Assembly (NCBI RefSeq): GCF_002023715.1
Contig: NZ_MAHX01000021.1
Coordinates: forward strand, 310,001-374,000
DNA: 64,000 nt
Origin: Elizabethkingia occulta
GTDB taxonomy: Bacteria; Bacteroidota; Bacteroidia; Flavobacteriales; Weeksellaceae
Reading direction: 5' to 3'
The notes under the pieces are model-generated. The model searched no databases. It was not told the origin of the DNA and saw nothing but the letters and a program-made list of their open reading frames with translations. How positions within the stretch are numbered: the first letter of the stretch is position 1; each line of letters begins with the position of its first letter. Both the position numbers and the translations under genes were made by a program. This document shows positions 7,622 through 15,947 of the stretch, in pieces.

Positions 7622-8668
7622 ATGAGTTTAATAAAGCAACTGGGGCAGTTCCCCGATAACGAGAGAAAATTATTTTTCGAAACATTATCCAATTATAAAA
7701 ACGGACAGTTTCATAATCTGGTTCCGACTCCGGCATTGGCTGAAGGTGAGAAAATGGGTAAAGTTTTATGGAATTTTCTAAAAACAAAATTTCCGGATAC
7801 AAAACCAAAGAAGGCTATTCCGTATGTGAGTACCGATCTGAAGAACCTTAATCCGGAAGAAAATGTGATGGTGTGGTTCGGGCACAGTTCTTATTTAATC
7901 CAACTGGATGGTATGACATTTCTTACAGATCCTGTATTTAGTGGAAATGCATCTCCAATACCGGCTTCTGTAACTGCATTTGAAGGATCCAATCATTATC
8001 AGCCCGAAGATATGCCCGAAATAGATGTATTATTTATTTCGCACGATCATTGGGATCATCTGGATTACAAAACGGTACAGGCACTAAAACCAAAGGTAAA
8101 AAAGGTAATTTGTGGTCTTGGCGTAGCACAACATTTTGAATATTGGGGCTGGGATAGAGATAGGATTATTGAAAAAAACTGGTACGACAGCATAGATCTT
8201 GGCAATGGTTTTAATGTTACGTTGACTCCGGCCAGACACTTTTCCGGAAGGCTTACAAAGCGTAATATCTCTCTGTGGACTTCTTTTGTATTACAGACGC
8301 CTACAATGAAATTGTTTTTAGGTGGAGACAGTGGTTATGGACCACATTTTAAAGATATAGGAAACAAATTCGGGCCTTTTGATTTTGCAATACTGGAATG
8401 TGGACAATATGGAGATAAATGGCCATATATTCATACTTTGATGGATGAGATGATGACAGAGATAAAAGAACTTAAAGCAAAAAGCTTTATTCCGGTACAC
8501 AATTCCAAATTCAAACTTGCCCAACATCCTTGGTATGAACCACTGGAGAAGGTTACAGAATATGCGGAGGCAGAAGGAGTTCCCGTAGCAACCCCCAAAA
8601 TAGGAGAGAAGCTGAATCTGAATGAGCTCGACAAAAAATGGAAGAAATGGTGGCGGGAAATTATGTAA
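7622..8668 (+). CDS. MBL-fold metallohydrolase (NAPE-PLD/UlaG-like)
   Basis: A metallo-beta-lactamase-fold hydrolase of 348 residues. The metal-binding motif is ISHDHWDHLD, the second histidine region is TPARHFSGR, the bridging aspartate lies in FLGGDSGYG, and the last histidine in IPVHNSKFKLA. The early VWFGHSSYLIQLDG and LTDPVF segments are typical of the NAPE-PLD/UlaG-like branch, which cleaves phosphodiester or lactone bonds. A GTG at 7604 is in frame, but ATG 7622 starts a better-fitting N terminus. No signal peptide. Exact substrate unknown. Confidence 0.88.
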   Translation: MSLIKQLGQFPDNERKLFFETLSNYKNGQFHNLVPTPALAEGEKMGKVLWNFLKTKFPDTKPKKAIPYVSTDLKNLNPEENVMVWFGHSSYLIQLDGMTFLTDPVFSGNASPIPASVTAFEGSNHYQPEDMPEIDVLFISHDHWDHLDYKTVQALKPKVKKVICGLGVAQHFEYWGWDRDRIIEKNWYDSIDLGNGFNVTLTPARHFSGRLTKRNISLWTSFVLQTPTMKLFLGGDSGYGPHFKDIGNKFGPFDFAILECGQYGDKWPYIHTLMDEMMTEIKELKAKSFIPVHNSKFKLAQHPWYEPLEKVTEYAEAEGVPVATPKIGEKLNLNELDKKWKKWWREIM

Positions 8669-8690
8669 TTGAGATCTTTATAATATAAAA

Positions 8691-8723
8691 ACGAAGGCAC
8701 AAATATTAAACTTGTGCCTTTGT
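8691..8723. terminator. Bidirectional terminator hairpin
   Basis: Arms ACGAAGGCACAA (8691-8702) and TTGTGCCTTTGT (8712-8723) form a 12-bp stem with one wobble and a 9-base loop. It lies between the convergent MBL hydrolase and AhpD-like genes, with T-rich sequence following on the plus strand. Confidence 0.75.
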
Positions 8724-8760
8724 CTTTTCTTTGATTCATTAGGCTGTATTTTACCGAAGC

Positions 8761-9204
8761 TTATTCGCCAATATGTAAATGAGTACTAACAGCTATTCTG
8801 TTCCATGCATTGATGGTAATAATCGCCATAATAATCTGTGCAACCTGATTTTTAGTAAAATGTTTTAATGCTTTTTGATAAGTTTCTTCGGATACTCCGT
8901 TGTTGCTTATTAGTGTTACTTCTTCAGTCATAGCCAATACCGCCTGTTCTTCTTCGGTATACAAATAGGTAGCCTCTCTCCAAGCGCTTAGTACAAATAT
9001 TCGTTGTTGTGTTTCACCATTTTTGATAGCATCTTTAGTATGCATATCCAGGCAATAGGCGCAATTATTGATTTGTGATGCGCGGATTTTTATTAACTCT
9101 TTTAAAGTTTTTGATAATTCCGTTTGTGCAGTAGCCGCTTCCAGACCGTACATTGCTTTGTACAATTGTGGCTCAGTCTGAGCAATATTGATGCGTTTTT
9201 CCAT
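8761..9204 (-). CDS. Carboxymuconolactone decarboxylase/AhpD-like peroxidase-fold protein
   Basis: A 147-residue AhpD-like protein. The core motif NNCAYCLDMHTKDA holds the CxxC pair (Cys48, Cys51) and the downstream histidine of the CMD/AhpD family, which reduces hydroperoxides or acts on lactones; the CxxC favours an alkylhydroperoxidase-type role. A TTG at 9211-9213 is in frame but the ATG at 9202-9204 gives the natural start. It lies 69 bases downstream of a Crp/Fnr regulator on the same strand, a pairing often seen with this family in Bacteroidota. Confidence 0.88.
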   Translation of the reverse strand: MEKRINIAQTEPQLYKAMYGLEAATAQTELSKTLKELIKIRASQINNCAYCLDMHTKDAIKNGETQQRIFVLSAWREATYLYTEEEQAVLAMTEEVTLISNNGVSEETYQKALKHFTKNQVAQIIMAIITINAWNRIAVSTHLHIGE

Positions 9205-9273
9205 TGTTTCCAAGTATTTAGTTATTGATGTTACAAAGTTGAAAAATCTGCATCTGAAAAAACTTAAGCTGGT

Positions 9274-9849
9274 TTAAGAAATCTTTTTAGCCCTTATTTC
9301 ACTTAAGTATTCAGGTGTAAGCCCCAGAAAAGAAGCAACCAGATATTGGGGTATCCGTTGTACAAACTGAGGTTGCTGTTCCAAAAAATGGAGGTACATT
9401 TCCTCTTTAGAAAATGTGTAGATATACCTTACCCGCATTTGAGCTGCAGCATATGAACGCTGATAAACATATCTGAAGTAGCGTTCCATTATTGGATGTT
9501 CCTTCAACAAGCGTTCCTGATCCTGGTATTCAATCACCAAAACCTCCGAATTTTCAACCGCCTGAATACTGAAATCTGTCCTTAGCTGATGCTCATAAGC
9601 CATATTGTCGGTAAGCCACCAGGCTTCAATAGCAAATTCTGTTGTTTGTTCAGTGCCTTTAGAAGTAAAGTAAAATTTCCTGAGACAACCTTTAAGAACA
9701 TAAAAATGATACCTACATATTTCTCCAGAAGTAATCAGATTTTCCTTTTTTCGGAATTTTTTAATCCGGAAAAAAGAGCTTACTTTTTCAAACTCCTCAT
9801 CGTTTATTTCAATAAATTTGTCTACGTGGGCTCTGAAGATCTGAAACAT
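9274..9849 (-). CDS. Crp/Fnr family transcriptional regulator
   Basis: A 191-residue regulator with an N-terminal cyclic-nucleotide-type beta barrel (FRKKENLITSGEICRYHFYVLKGCLRKFY) and a C-terminal helix-turn-helix near ASFLGLTPEYLSEIRAKK. It lacks the Fnr iron-sulphur cysteine cluster, and the effector pocket is not obviously a cAMP site. This short form is the common Bacteroidota version. It is upstream of the AhpD-like gene on the same strand and divergent from the L,D-transpeptidase lipoprotein, so either may be its target. Cytoplasmic. Confidence 0.88.
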   Translation of the reverse strand: MFQIFRAHVDKFIEINDEEFEKVSSFFRIKKFRKKENLITSGEICRYHFYVLKGCLRKFYFTSKGTEQTTEFAIEAWWLTDNMAYEHQLRTDFSIQAVENSEVLVIEYQDQERLLKEHPIMERYFRYVYQRSYAAAQMRVRYIYTFSKEEMYLHFLEQQPQFVQRIPQYLVASFLGLTPEYLSEIRAKKIS

Positions 9850-10064
9850 TTCCAGGGAGATTATAAATGAAAATTCATATTAATGGAACTAAGATACTAA
9901 AAAGCAAAGATATTTAAAGTTGAATATTGAATGATTTTTGCCAGTTAAGAAATTGGATTATATTTTTTTTATCCCTTTTAAGGGAATTAATATTTTTATT
10001 TTTTTATAATTTTTATATATTGGTATCATTATTGTTTTAACAAAACTTTAACAACTGTCAGTTC

Positions 10065-11096
10065 ATGAAAAAAAGTTTTAAACTTGCTGGTTTAGTGATG
10101 ATAAGTGCTATCGTATTGCAATGTAAAAAGCAAAACGAAACAGTTACATCTACACCCGATCACAACGATGCTACATCTACCATAGTAGAAGATCCTAAAC
10201 AGGAAAAAGATTCTGTGGAGGTGCCGAAAAAAGACTCAATTGTAAAACCTGAAAGACCAACGGTTAGTATTAAAAGCAATTCTGACTATAGTGCATGGCC
10301 TATAAAAGGAAATGATTCGCTGAAGAAAGTCTTTCTGAATACTTATAAAGGGGAAGACCTTCACAATATTCTGGCACTGAACCGCCTGGATAGAAAAAAT
10401 ATGGGACAGGCGGATACGCTTATCGTACCGAATAAACTTGAATCTAATTTTCTGGCTTATTCACCATTCCCTGAGTATGTTGAAGCAATGTCTTCAATAC
10501 CGAAAATTGCCTTTTTCTCTTATCCTATTCAGGCTTATGCCTTATATGAAAATGGAAAGCTGGTAAAGTGGGGGCCTACAAGTATGGGATCTAAAGCACA
10601 CCAGACGACCAGAGGATTGCATTTTACAAACTGGAAAGGAAAAGAAATCATTAGTACCGTAAGTGATGAATGGAAGCTGAAATGGAATTTTAATATAGCC
10701 AATCATGAAGGTATAGGCTGGCATCAGTATTCAATGCCCGGTTATCCGGCATCGCACTCCTGTCTGAGACTTTTAGAAGAAGATGCGAAATGGATGTATG
10801 ATTGGGGAGAGCAATGGGTGCTGAATAAAGGCGGAGCAACAGTACGTGCAAAAGGAAATCCGGTTATTGTCTATGGTGATTATCCTTGGGGCAAAAGAAG
10901 ACCATGGAAAAAGCTAATGGATGATCCTAAAGCTAATGATATTTCTGAAGAACAATTAACAGAGATTGTAACTCCTTTTCTTGCGGAAATAAAAAAACAG
11001 CAGGATAATCGGGTGAAAGTTCTTGAGGAAATTAAAAAAGAAAAAGAACAGGCAAAACAACAGCAGGATACTGCAAAGCCTAAAGAAACAATGTAA
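10065..11096 (+). CDS. L,D-transpeptidase (YkuD) lipoprotein with LysM-like segment
   Basis: A 343-residue envelope protein. The leader ends near Cys20 (IVLQC), a plausible Bacteroidota lipobox, followed by a Thr/Asp/Lys-rich linker. Residues ~75-125 (NTYKGEDLHNILALNRLD through TLIVPN) look like a LysM-like peptidoglycan-binding unit. The YkuD catalytic region is GWHQYSMPGYPASHSCLRL with nucleophile Cys233, and the tail is a Lys/Gln/Glu helix. L,D-transpeptidases make 3-3 peptide crosslinks or attach proteins to peptidoglycan in the periplasm. The 215-base AT-rich upstream region is shared with the Crp/Fnr gene. Confidence 0.9.
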   Translation: MKKSFKLAGLVMISAIVLQCKKQNETVTSTPDHNDATSTIVEDPKQEKDSVEVPKKDSIVKPERPTVSIKSNSDYSAWPIKGNDSLKKVFLNTYKGEDLHNILALNRLDRKNMGQADTLIVPNKLESNFLAYSPFPEYVEAMSSIPKIAFFSYPIQAYALYENGKLVKWGPTSMGSKAHQTTRGLHFTNWKGKEIISTVSDEWKLKWNFNIANHEGIGWHQYSMPGYPASHSCLRLLEEDAKWMYDWGEQWVLNKGGATVRAKGNPVIVYGDYPWGKRRPWKKLMDDPKANDISEEQLTEIVTPFLAEIKKQQDNRVKVLEEIKKEKEQAKQQQDTAKPKETM

Positions 11097-11100
11097 TTGA

Positions 11101-11127
11101 AAAGCCGGAATTTACTCCGGCTTTTTT
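11101..11127 (+). terminator. Rho-independent terminator after the L,D-transpeptidase gene
   Basis: AAAGCCGGA and TCCGGCTTT form a perfect 9-bp stem around AATTTAC-type loop sequence, followed by a run of seven T, five bases after the stop codon. Confidence 0.9.
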
Positions 11128-11163
11128 ATGGTTAAATCTGCTGATACTTTTAGAGCCTACCAC

Positions 11164-11192
11164 ACCTTATAGGTTTTCGAAACCTATAAGGT
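11164..11192. repeat. Palindromic repeat copy B (13-bp arms)
   Basis: ACCTTATAGGTTT (11164-11176) and AAACCTATAAGGT (11180-11192) are perfect complements around TCG. It lies 37 bases beyond an ordinary terminator, so it is not needed to end the L,D-transpeptidase transcript. The AGGTTT/AAACCT core is shared with copies at 22104 and 40803. Confidence 0.8.
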
Positions 11193-11302
11193 ATATTTTT
11201 ATAAAATAATATTGTAAATTAGATTAAAGAGAAAGCATAGTAAGAAATCTTTTGGGGCTTCCTTTTGTGGTTAAGTCAATAGATAACTCTACACAATTCA
11301 TT

Positions 11303-11330
11303 TTCATATTTCGTACTTCTAACTTCTAAC
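11303..11330. repeat. Degenerate heptamer array (4 units, TTCnnAy)
   Basis: Four contiguous 7-base units TTCATAT, TTCGTAC, TTCTAAC, TTCTAAC directly abut the stop codon of the minus-strand gene at 11332. The same words occur on the minus strand at 55699-55719. Confidence 0.65.
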
Positions 11331-11331
11331 T

Positions 11332-11868
11332 TTATAAAGGTTCTCCCTTCTTAACTTCTATACTGTCTGAGGTTTCTTCTGCAAATTTTCTCAAAATTTC
11401 CATCTCTTTTTTTGCCAGCTTTTGGCCGAACTGAGAAGCCATCCAGGTTAGCAGGATAAGTACAATACAGGCTATACTGGCATGGATAGCCCATGGGTAG
11501 TTTTCAGTCTTGATCTGTATCTCAACGTAATATAATGAAATAAATACCATGAAGAATATTCCGAAAAGAAAATAAAGAAACATAAAGAATGTCCACACAG
11601 CAGAGCTGGGACCAAATATACCTCTTATTTCAGTATGGTCTTCCTGCTCGCTGCTCTTCTCTATTCTTATTGAAAGGTAAGGCTTCCAGTAGTTATCGAT
11701 ATTATTATTTACCCATATACTGGCAACTTCCCTGTTTATTTTTCCATGAATAAGAGGATTTGCCCGTATCATTTCCAGTAAATGCTGCTCATATTCAACA
11801 GGGGAGAGCTTTGTACTGAATTTGAACCGCGGTCTGTTTCGTATACTATTGAGTGTTGCTTCTTCCAT
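11332..11868 (-). CDS. Hypothetical protein with two C-terminal transmembrane helices
   Basis: A 178-residue protein. The first ~95 residues are soluble and charged (MEEATLNSIRNRPRFKFSTKLSPVEYEQHLL), followed by two strongly hydrophobic helices around AVWTFFMFLYFLFGIFFMVFI and AIHASIACIVLILLTW, then a Lys/Glu-rich tail. The frame stays open farther upstream, but the ATG at 11866-11868 begins four bases after the stop of the retropepsin-PDZ gene, so it is the likely start and the two are co-transcribed. I do not recognise the family. Probably an inner-membrane protein. Confidence 0.7.
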   Translation of the reverse strand: MEEATLNSIRNRPRFKFSTKLSPVEYEQHLLEMIRANPLIHGKINREVASIWVNNNIDNYWKPYLSIRIEKSSEQEDHTEIRGIFGPSSAVWTFFMFLYFLFGIFFMVFISLYYVEIQIKTENYPWAIHASIACIVLILLTWMASQFGQKLAKKEMEILRKFAEETSDSIEVKKGEPL

Positions 11869-11872
11869 AGTT

Positions 11873-13207
11873 TTAATTTTCCTGGTATGGTATTGGATCT
11901 TCCAGTATAAAGCTGAAATTAAAGGTTTCACTGTTTCGGGTAACAGTGATTTTGATAACTTTAAATTCTTCAGATTTAAATAACTCGTTGAGCTGTTCCA
12001 GCGTATAACTACCAGCTGGTTTACCATTTACCGTTACTAATTTATCATTTTTTCTTAATCCGGCCTTATAGGCAGGAGAATCTTCTCTGCACCCGGCAAT
12101 AGAATAAGATGGTTTAAGAACAAATTTATACTGAAAACTATCACCCAGATTAACTTCTGTTCCTTCTCTGGGAGAATCTTTGCTCTTGGTAGTCGGTATA
12201 GAAACTAAATCTTTGTCCCATATCATACCATCGTGGCGAAGATCCAGACCACTCATATTAAAATGGAACGGATCATTGAAATTTCTGTTTTTCTTCAGGT
12301 ATATTTTAGAATTAGGATAGTCAAAAAATACGGTGAATCTTCTTAGTATTTCGCCACCTATAGAACCTTTTCTGTCTGTAACCAGTTTCAGATGCTGAAT
12401 AGAAAACTCATCAGGCATTGCGGTCAAAGGCTTTTCAAAACTAAATTCACCTATAGAAAACTTTCTGATTCGGCTTCTTTTTCCAAAAATATCACCATTA
12501 AAACCTCTGCCCAGATAGTCATCAATATTGGGTCTGTTATAAACAAAATTTTTAATAAGGCTTGGAAATATCCAGATTGGATCACCATTTCCCAGATCAA
12601 TGAGAAGTTTTGAAGGTTTAGGGATTGTAGTCATCTGGATATCGGCTATAATATAAGGTTTATCTCCTTCCAGAGTAACAGGGAATGGAGAAGTTTTTCT
12701 TACAGCTCTTTCAAATTCTTTTTGATCGGAATATACAGTGATTTTCTTTTTGACATAATCAATTCTAACAGGGTAGTCTCTAAAAAATTCATATCCGATA
12801 ATACCATTAACCGGAATACCGATATGTGAAGAAAAATTGAATTCTTCATTCAGGATCAGATATATTGTATGTTCTTTGTCTATAAGATCTTTTCCGAAGC
12901 TAAGAACGTTTTTCTGGGAAAGAATACCTTCTATTTCTCCGGATCCTCCGAGACCTGTAAATTTCATCTTGGAAACATCATTAAGGCTAAGATCTTTATC
13001 CTGAGTGCTGAATATAATAGTATTGGCGACACCTGAGTCAAGAAGAAAGGTTAGGCTGACACCATTAAGCTGTACAGGAATAAATATAAGACTATTGATT
13101 AACTGAAACGGTATAATAGCTTTTGTTCCTTTTTCTAATTCCATTTTATTTTGGCCTTTGAAAAAAGTTATTATAGTAATTAGTAATATAATAACAAAGC
13201 GTTTCAT
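11873..13207 (-). CDS. Retropepsin-like aspartyl protease with C-terminal PDZ domain
   Basis: A 444-residue exported protein with a signal peptide (MKRFVIILLITIITFFKGQ). The first protease lobe has FLLDSGVANTI, with Asp57 in an intact D-S-G; the second lobe has LLIDLGNGDP at ~202-210 in the matching place, where D-S/T-G is replaced by D-L-G-N-G. A PDZ domain follows at ~370-440 (SPAYKAGLRKNDKLVTVNGKP). Proteins of this layout are common in Bacteroidota and are thought to be periplasmic or outer-surface peptidases. An in-frame ATG 13 codons earlier would precede the signal peptide, so 13207 is chosen. Confidence 0.82.
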   Translation of the reverse strand: MKRFVIILLITIITFFKGQNKMELEKGTKAIIPFQLINSLIFIPVQLNGVSLTFLLDSGVANTIIFSTQDKDLSLNDVSKMKFTGLGGSGEIEGILSQKNVLSFGKDLIDKEHTIYLILNEEFNFSSHIGIPVNGIIGYEFFRDYPVRIDYVKKKITVYSDQKEFERAVRKTSPFPVTLEGDKPYIIADIQMTTIPKPSKLLIDLGNGDPIWIFPSLIKNFVYNRPNIDDYLGRGFNGDIFGKRSRIRKFSIGEFSFEKPLTAMPDEFSIQHLKLVTDRKGSIGGEILRRFTVFFDYPNSKIYLKKNRNFNDPFHFNMSGLDLRHDGMIWDKDLVSIPTTKSKDSPREGTEVNLGDSFQYKFVLKPSYSIAGCREDSPAYKAGLRKNDKLVTVNGKPAGSYTLEQLNELFKSEEFKVIKITVTRNSETFNFSFILEDPIPYQEN

Positions 13208-13263
13208 GTTATGTGAAGTTAATAAAAAAATGCTTTGCTTGTGCAAAACATTTTTCTGTTACT

Positions 13264-13848
13264 TTACAAATCTTTATGATTTGCATTTTTCTCTAATCTG
13301 CGGTCAGGTATTATCCATATAATGGCGACAGCATAATAAAAGAAAAGTGCAAGATATGGCTGATAAAATGAACTGGCAATTCCTAAAATATATAGTATTA
13401 TGGATGCTTTTTCTTTATAGCTGCTGCCAATGGCTTTGGCATAGGCTGACTCTTTTCCTTCCTGATTCAGTATCTGATAAGAAAGTATTGTATAACCAAT
13501 GGCAACAAGAATAAGAAGAATACCATAGGTAATGGTTGTATTCTTATCAAAATGGTGTTCTCCCATCCAGGCTGTTGCGAAAGGCATCAGAGAAAGCCAG
13601 AATAAGAAAAACAGATTACTCCACATAATTCTGCCATTAACACTGCTACAGTAATGCAGCATATGATGGTGATTGTTCCAGTAGATGCCGACATAGATAA
13701 AGCTGAGGATATAACAAATGAATTTAGGCAATAAACTGGATAACGCAGACCAGCTTGTGGCATCCGGAACTTTTAACTCCAGTACCATAATCGTGATGAT
13801 AATGGCAATAACGCCGTCACTAAATGCCTCTAAACGCGATGTTTTCAT
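13264..13848 (-). CDS. TMEM175 family potassium channel (DUF1211)
   Basis: A 194-residue membrane protein with six helices. It begins MKTSRLEAFSDGVIAIIITIMVLEL, containing the RxxxFSDG motif that defines bacterial TMEM175 channels, whose first helix lines the K+ pore. Later helices carry IYWNNHHHMLHY and FLFWLSLMPFATAWMG, also characteristic. Bacterial TMEM175 proteins form tetramers and conduct K+ passively. It lies 56 bases upstream of the retropepsin gene on the same strand with no terminator between. No regulatory site seen. Confidence 0.92.
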   Translation of the reverse strand: MKTSRLEAFSDGVIAIIITIMVLELKVPDATSWSALSSLLPKFICYILSFIYVGIYWNNHHHMLHYCSSVNGRIMWSNLFFLFWLSLMPFATAWMGEHHFDKNTTITYGILLILVAIGYTILSYQILNQEGKESAYAKAIGSSYKEKASIILYILGIASSFYQPYLALFFYYAVAIIWIIPDRRLEKNANHKDL

Positions 13849-13900
13849 AATTCCGATTATAGTTTTATATATTGTTATTTTTTTTGAAACAGAACAATAA

Positions 13901-13936
13901 AAGTAAAAAACTCCCGGAATATTCCGAGAGTTTTTT
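13901..13936 (-). terminator. Terminator hairpin downstream of ahcY
   Basis: CTCCCGGAAT and ATTCCGAGAG pair with one mismatch and are flanked by A6 and T6 runs, so the hairpin can act in either direction. It lies 24 bases beyond the ahcY stop on the minus strand. Confidence 0.7.
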
Positions 13937-13959
13937 ATAAGTTTTTAGTATACTATATC

Positions 13960-15273
13960 TTAGTATCTGTAATAGTCTGGTTTGAATGGACCATCTACAG
14001 TTACCCCAATATATTTTGCCTGCTCCTGAGAAAGAGTTTCAAGCTCTACACCTAATTTTTTAAGGTGAAGGGCAGCTACCTTTTCATCTAAGTGTTTAGG
14101 TAAAGTATATACTTTGTTTTCATATTTATCAGAATGTACCCAAAGTTCAATCTGAGCTAATGTCTGGTTAGAGAAAGAGTTAGACATTACAAATGAAGGG
14201 TGACCTGTAGCACAACCAAGGTTTACCAAACGACCTTCTGCAAGGATAATGATATCTTTACCATTAACGTTGTATTTGTCAACCTGAGGTTTGATTTCTA
14301 TTTTAGATGCACCGTGATTGTCGTTTAACCATGCCATATCGATTTCGTTATCGAAGTGACCGATGTTACATACAATAGTTTTATCTTTCATTTTTTCGAA
14401 ATGCTCACCTCTTACAATACCGAAGTTACCTGTAGTTGTAATAATAATATCTGCATTGTCTACTACTGTATCCAGTTGTTTTACTTCGTAACCTTCCATA
14501 GCAGCCTGTAATGCACAGATTGGATCGATTTCGGTTACTGTAACAATAGAACCAGCACCTCTGAAAGAAGCTGCAGTACCTTTACCTACGTCTCCGTATC
14601 CGCAAACTACAACACGCTTACCAGCAAGCATAACGTCTGTAGCTCTTCTGATAGCATCTACTGCAGACTCACGACATCCGTATTTGTTGTCGAATTTAGA
14701 CTTGGTAACTGAATCGTTTACATTGATTGCAGGCATAACTAATGTACCATTCTGCATTCTCTCGTATAATCTGTGAACTCCTGTAGTTGTTTCTTCAGAA
14801 AGCCCTTTGATATCTTTTGTTAATTCAGGGTATTTGTCGAAAACCATATTGGTAAGATCACCACCATCATCAAGGATCATATTTAGTGGCTGTCTGTCTT
14901 CTCCAAAGAAAAGAGTTTGTTCGATACACCAGTCAAATTCCTCCTCGTTCATACCTTTCCATGCATATACAGGAATTCCGGCAGCAGCAATAGCAGCAGC
15001 AGCATGATCCTGAGTAGAGAAGATGTTACAAGAAGACCATGTAACGTCAGCTCCAAGAGCAACTAAAGTTTCGATAAGAACAGCTGTCTGGATCGTCATG
15101 TGAAGACATCCTGCGATACGAGCTCCTTTCAACGGTTGTTGCGGACCGTATTCTTCACGGATAGCCATAAGTCCAGGCATCTCTGCCTCAGCTAGTTCTA
15201 TCTCTTTTCTTCCCCATTCAGCCAGAGAAATATCCTTAACTTTGTAAGGAACGTATTGTGTTTTAGTTTCCAT
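13960..15273 (-). CDS. ahcY: Adenosylhomocysteinase (S-adenosyl-L-homocysteine hydrolase)
   Basis: A 437-residue cytoplasmic enzyme that reversibly cleaves S-adenosylhomocysteine to adenosine and homocysteine, recycling the product of methyl transfers. The N-terminal region has [16 protein letters not shown] and [16 protein letters not shown]; the NAD-binding loop reads [18 protein letters not shown]; the C terminus is the conserved KPDYYRY. Length matches the bacterial form. Upstream there are only 56 bases before the divergent phosphopantetheinyl transferase gene, too little for a SAM or SAH riboswitch. Confidence 0.98.
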   Translation of the reverse strand: METKTQYVPYKVKDISLAEWGRKEIELAEAEMPGLMAIREEYGPQQPLKGARIAGCLHMTIQTAVLIETLVALGADVTWSSCNIFSTQDHAAAAIAAAGIPVYAWKGMNEEEFDWCIEQTLFFGEDRQPLNMILDDGGDLTNMVFDKYPELTKDIKGLSEETTTGVHRLYERMQNGTLVMPAINVNDSVTKSKFDNKYGCRESAVDAIRRATDVMLAGKRVVVCGYGDVGKGTAASFRGAGSIVTVTEIDPICALQAAMEGYEVKQLDTVVDNADIIITTTGNFGIVRGEHFEKMKDKTIVCNIGHFDNEIDMAWLNDNHGASKIEIKPQVDKYNVNGKDIIILAEGRLVNLGCATGHPSFVMSNSFSNQTLAQIELWVHSDKYENKVYTLPKHLDEKVAALHLKKLGVELETLSQEQAKYIGVTVDGPFKPDYYRY

Positions 15274-15288
15274 TAATTTGAATTAATA

Positions 15289-15296
15289 TATTTTTG
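15289..15296 (+). promoter_or_regulatory. Candidate -7 element TATTTTTG for the phosphopantetheinyl transferase gene
   Basis: TATTTTTG fits TAnnTTTG and ends 33 bases before the ATG at 15330. No well-spaced -33 TTG was found. Confidence 0.35.
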
Positions 15297-15329
15297 CAAA
15301 TTTACAATCTATAATCCTATTAGCAAAAT

Positions 15330-15947
15330 ATGCCGTTATACCAGAATTTCTCCGATAATAAAGCCGTTGTATGGATATGGAAGTATGATGAGAGTGAAGA
15401 ACTGAATCCTCAGGAACTTTTGGAACCCGAAAATTTTGAAAAGGTTACCCATTATCATCCCAAGAAGTTATCAGAAGTATTGATGGTACGTAAAATGTTG
15501 AAAAAACTTTTACCCGAGCATAAAATACTGTATAAAGAAAACGGAGAACCTTATCTGGAGCCCGCAGATAAAGAAATATCAATAAGCCATTCTTTTCCTC
15601 TGGCAGCTATTGCTATTTCTGATAAAAAAGTAGGAATAGATCTGGAAATGGTAAAGGATAAAATTGTAAAAATAAAACACAAATTTACCCTTAACGAATC
15701 CTCATTTATAGTACCTGAAGAGGAAAAAGAATACCTTACAGCCATATGGTGTGTAAAGGAATCTCTTTATAAGCTGCATCATTCCAAATTCTGGTCTTTG
15801 AAAAAGAATTATGAAGTTGAAGCTTTTCAGTTACACCATCTGGATAATGTAAGATGCAAGGTATATGATGATAATTTTTCCGATTATTTCTGGGCCCAGC
15901 TAAAGAGATTTGATGATTTCTTTTTCTCCATAGTTGTGGAATCCTGA
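15330..15947 (+). CDS. 4'-phosphopantetheinyl transferase superfamily protein (Sfp-like)
   Basis: A 205-residue Sfp-type enzyme that transfers the phosphopantetheine arm of CoA to a serine on carrier proteins. The three family motifs are present: ISISHS (83-88), GIDLE (102-106, with metal-binding Asp104 and Glu106) and WCVKESLYK (140-148). There is no polyketide, aryl-polyene or peptide synthetase in the window, so the carrier partner is elsewhere; activation of a flexirubin or fatty-acid carrier is an inference. Its last 64 bases overlap the end of the convergent FUSC gene. Confidence 0.9.
   Translation: MPLYQNFSDNKAVVWIWKYDESEELNPQELLEPENFEKVTHYHPKKLSEVLMVRKMLKKLLPEHKILYKENGEPYLEPADKEISISHSFPLAAIAISDKKVGIDLEMVKDKIVKIKHKFTLNESSFIVPEEEKEYLTAIWCVKESLYKLHHSKFWSLKKNYEVEAFQLHHLDNVRCKVYDDNFSDYFWAQLKRFDDFFFSIVVES

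Noticed and set aside
9972-9985. TCCCTTTTAAGGGA in the Crp/Fnr and L,D-transpeptidase intergenic region
   Set aside because: Six-base arms with a two-base centre in AT-rich DNA are too weak to call an operator; it does not match a Crp or Fnr box.
12392-12613. Plus-strand frame inside the retropepsin gene
   Set aside because: It lies wholly antisense to a well-supported coding gene and has unlikely composition.
15274-15329. Space upstream of ahcY for a SAM or SAH riboswitch
   Set aside because: Only 56 bases separate the divergent start codons and no conserved riboswitch core or stem arrangement is visible.
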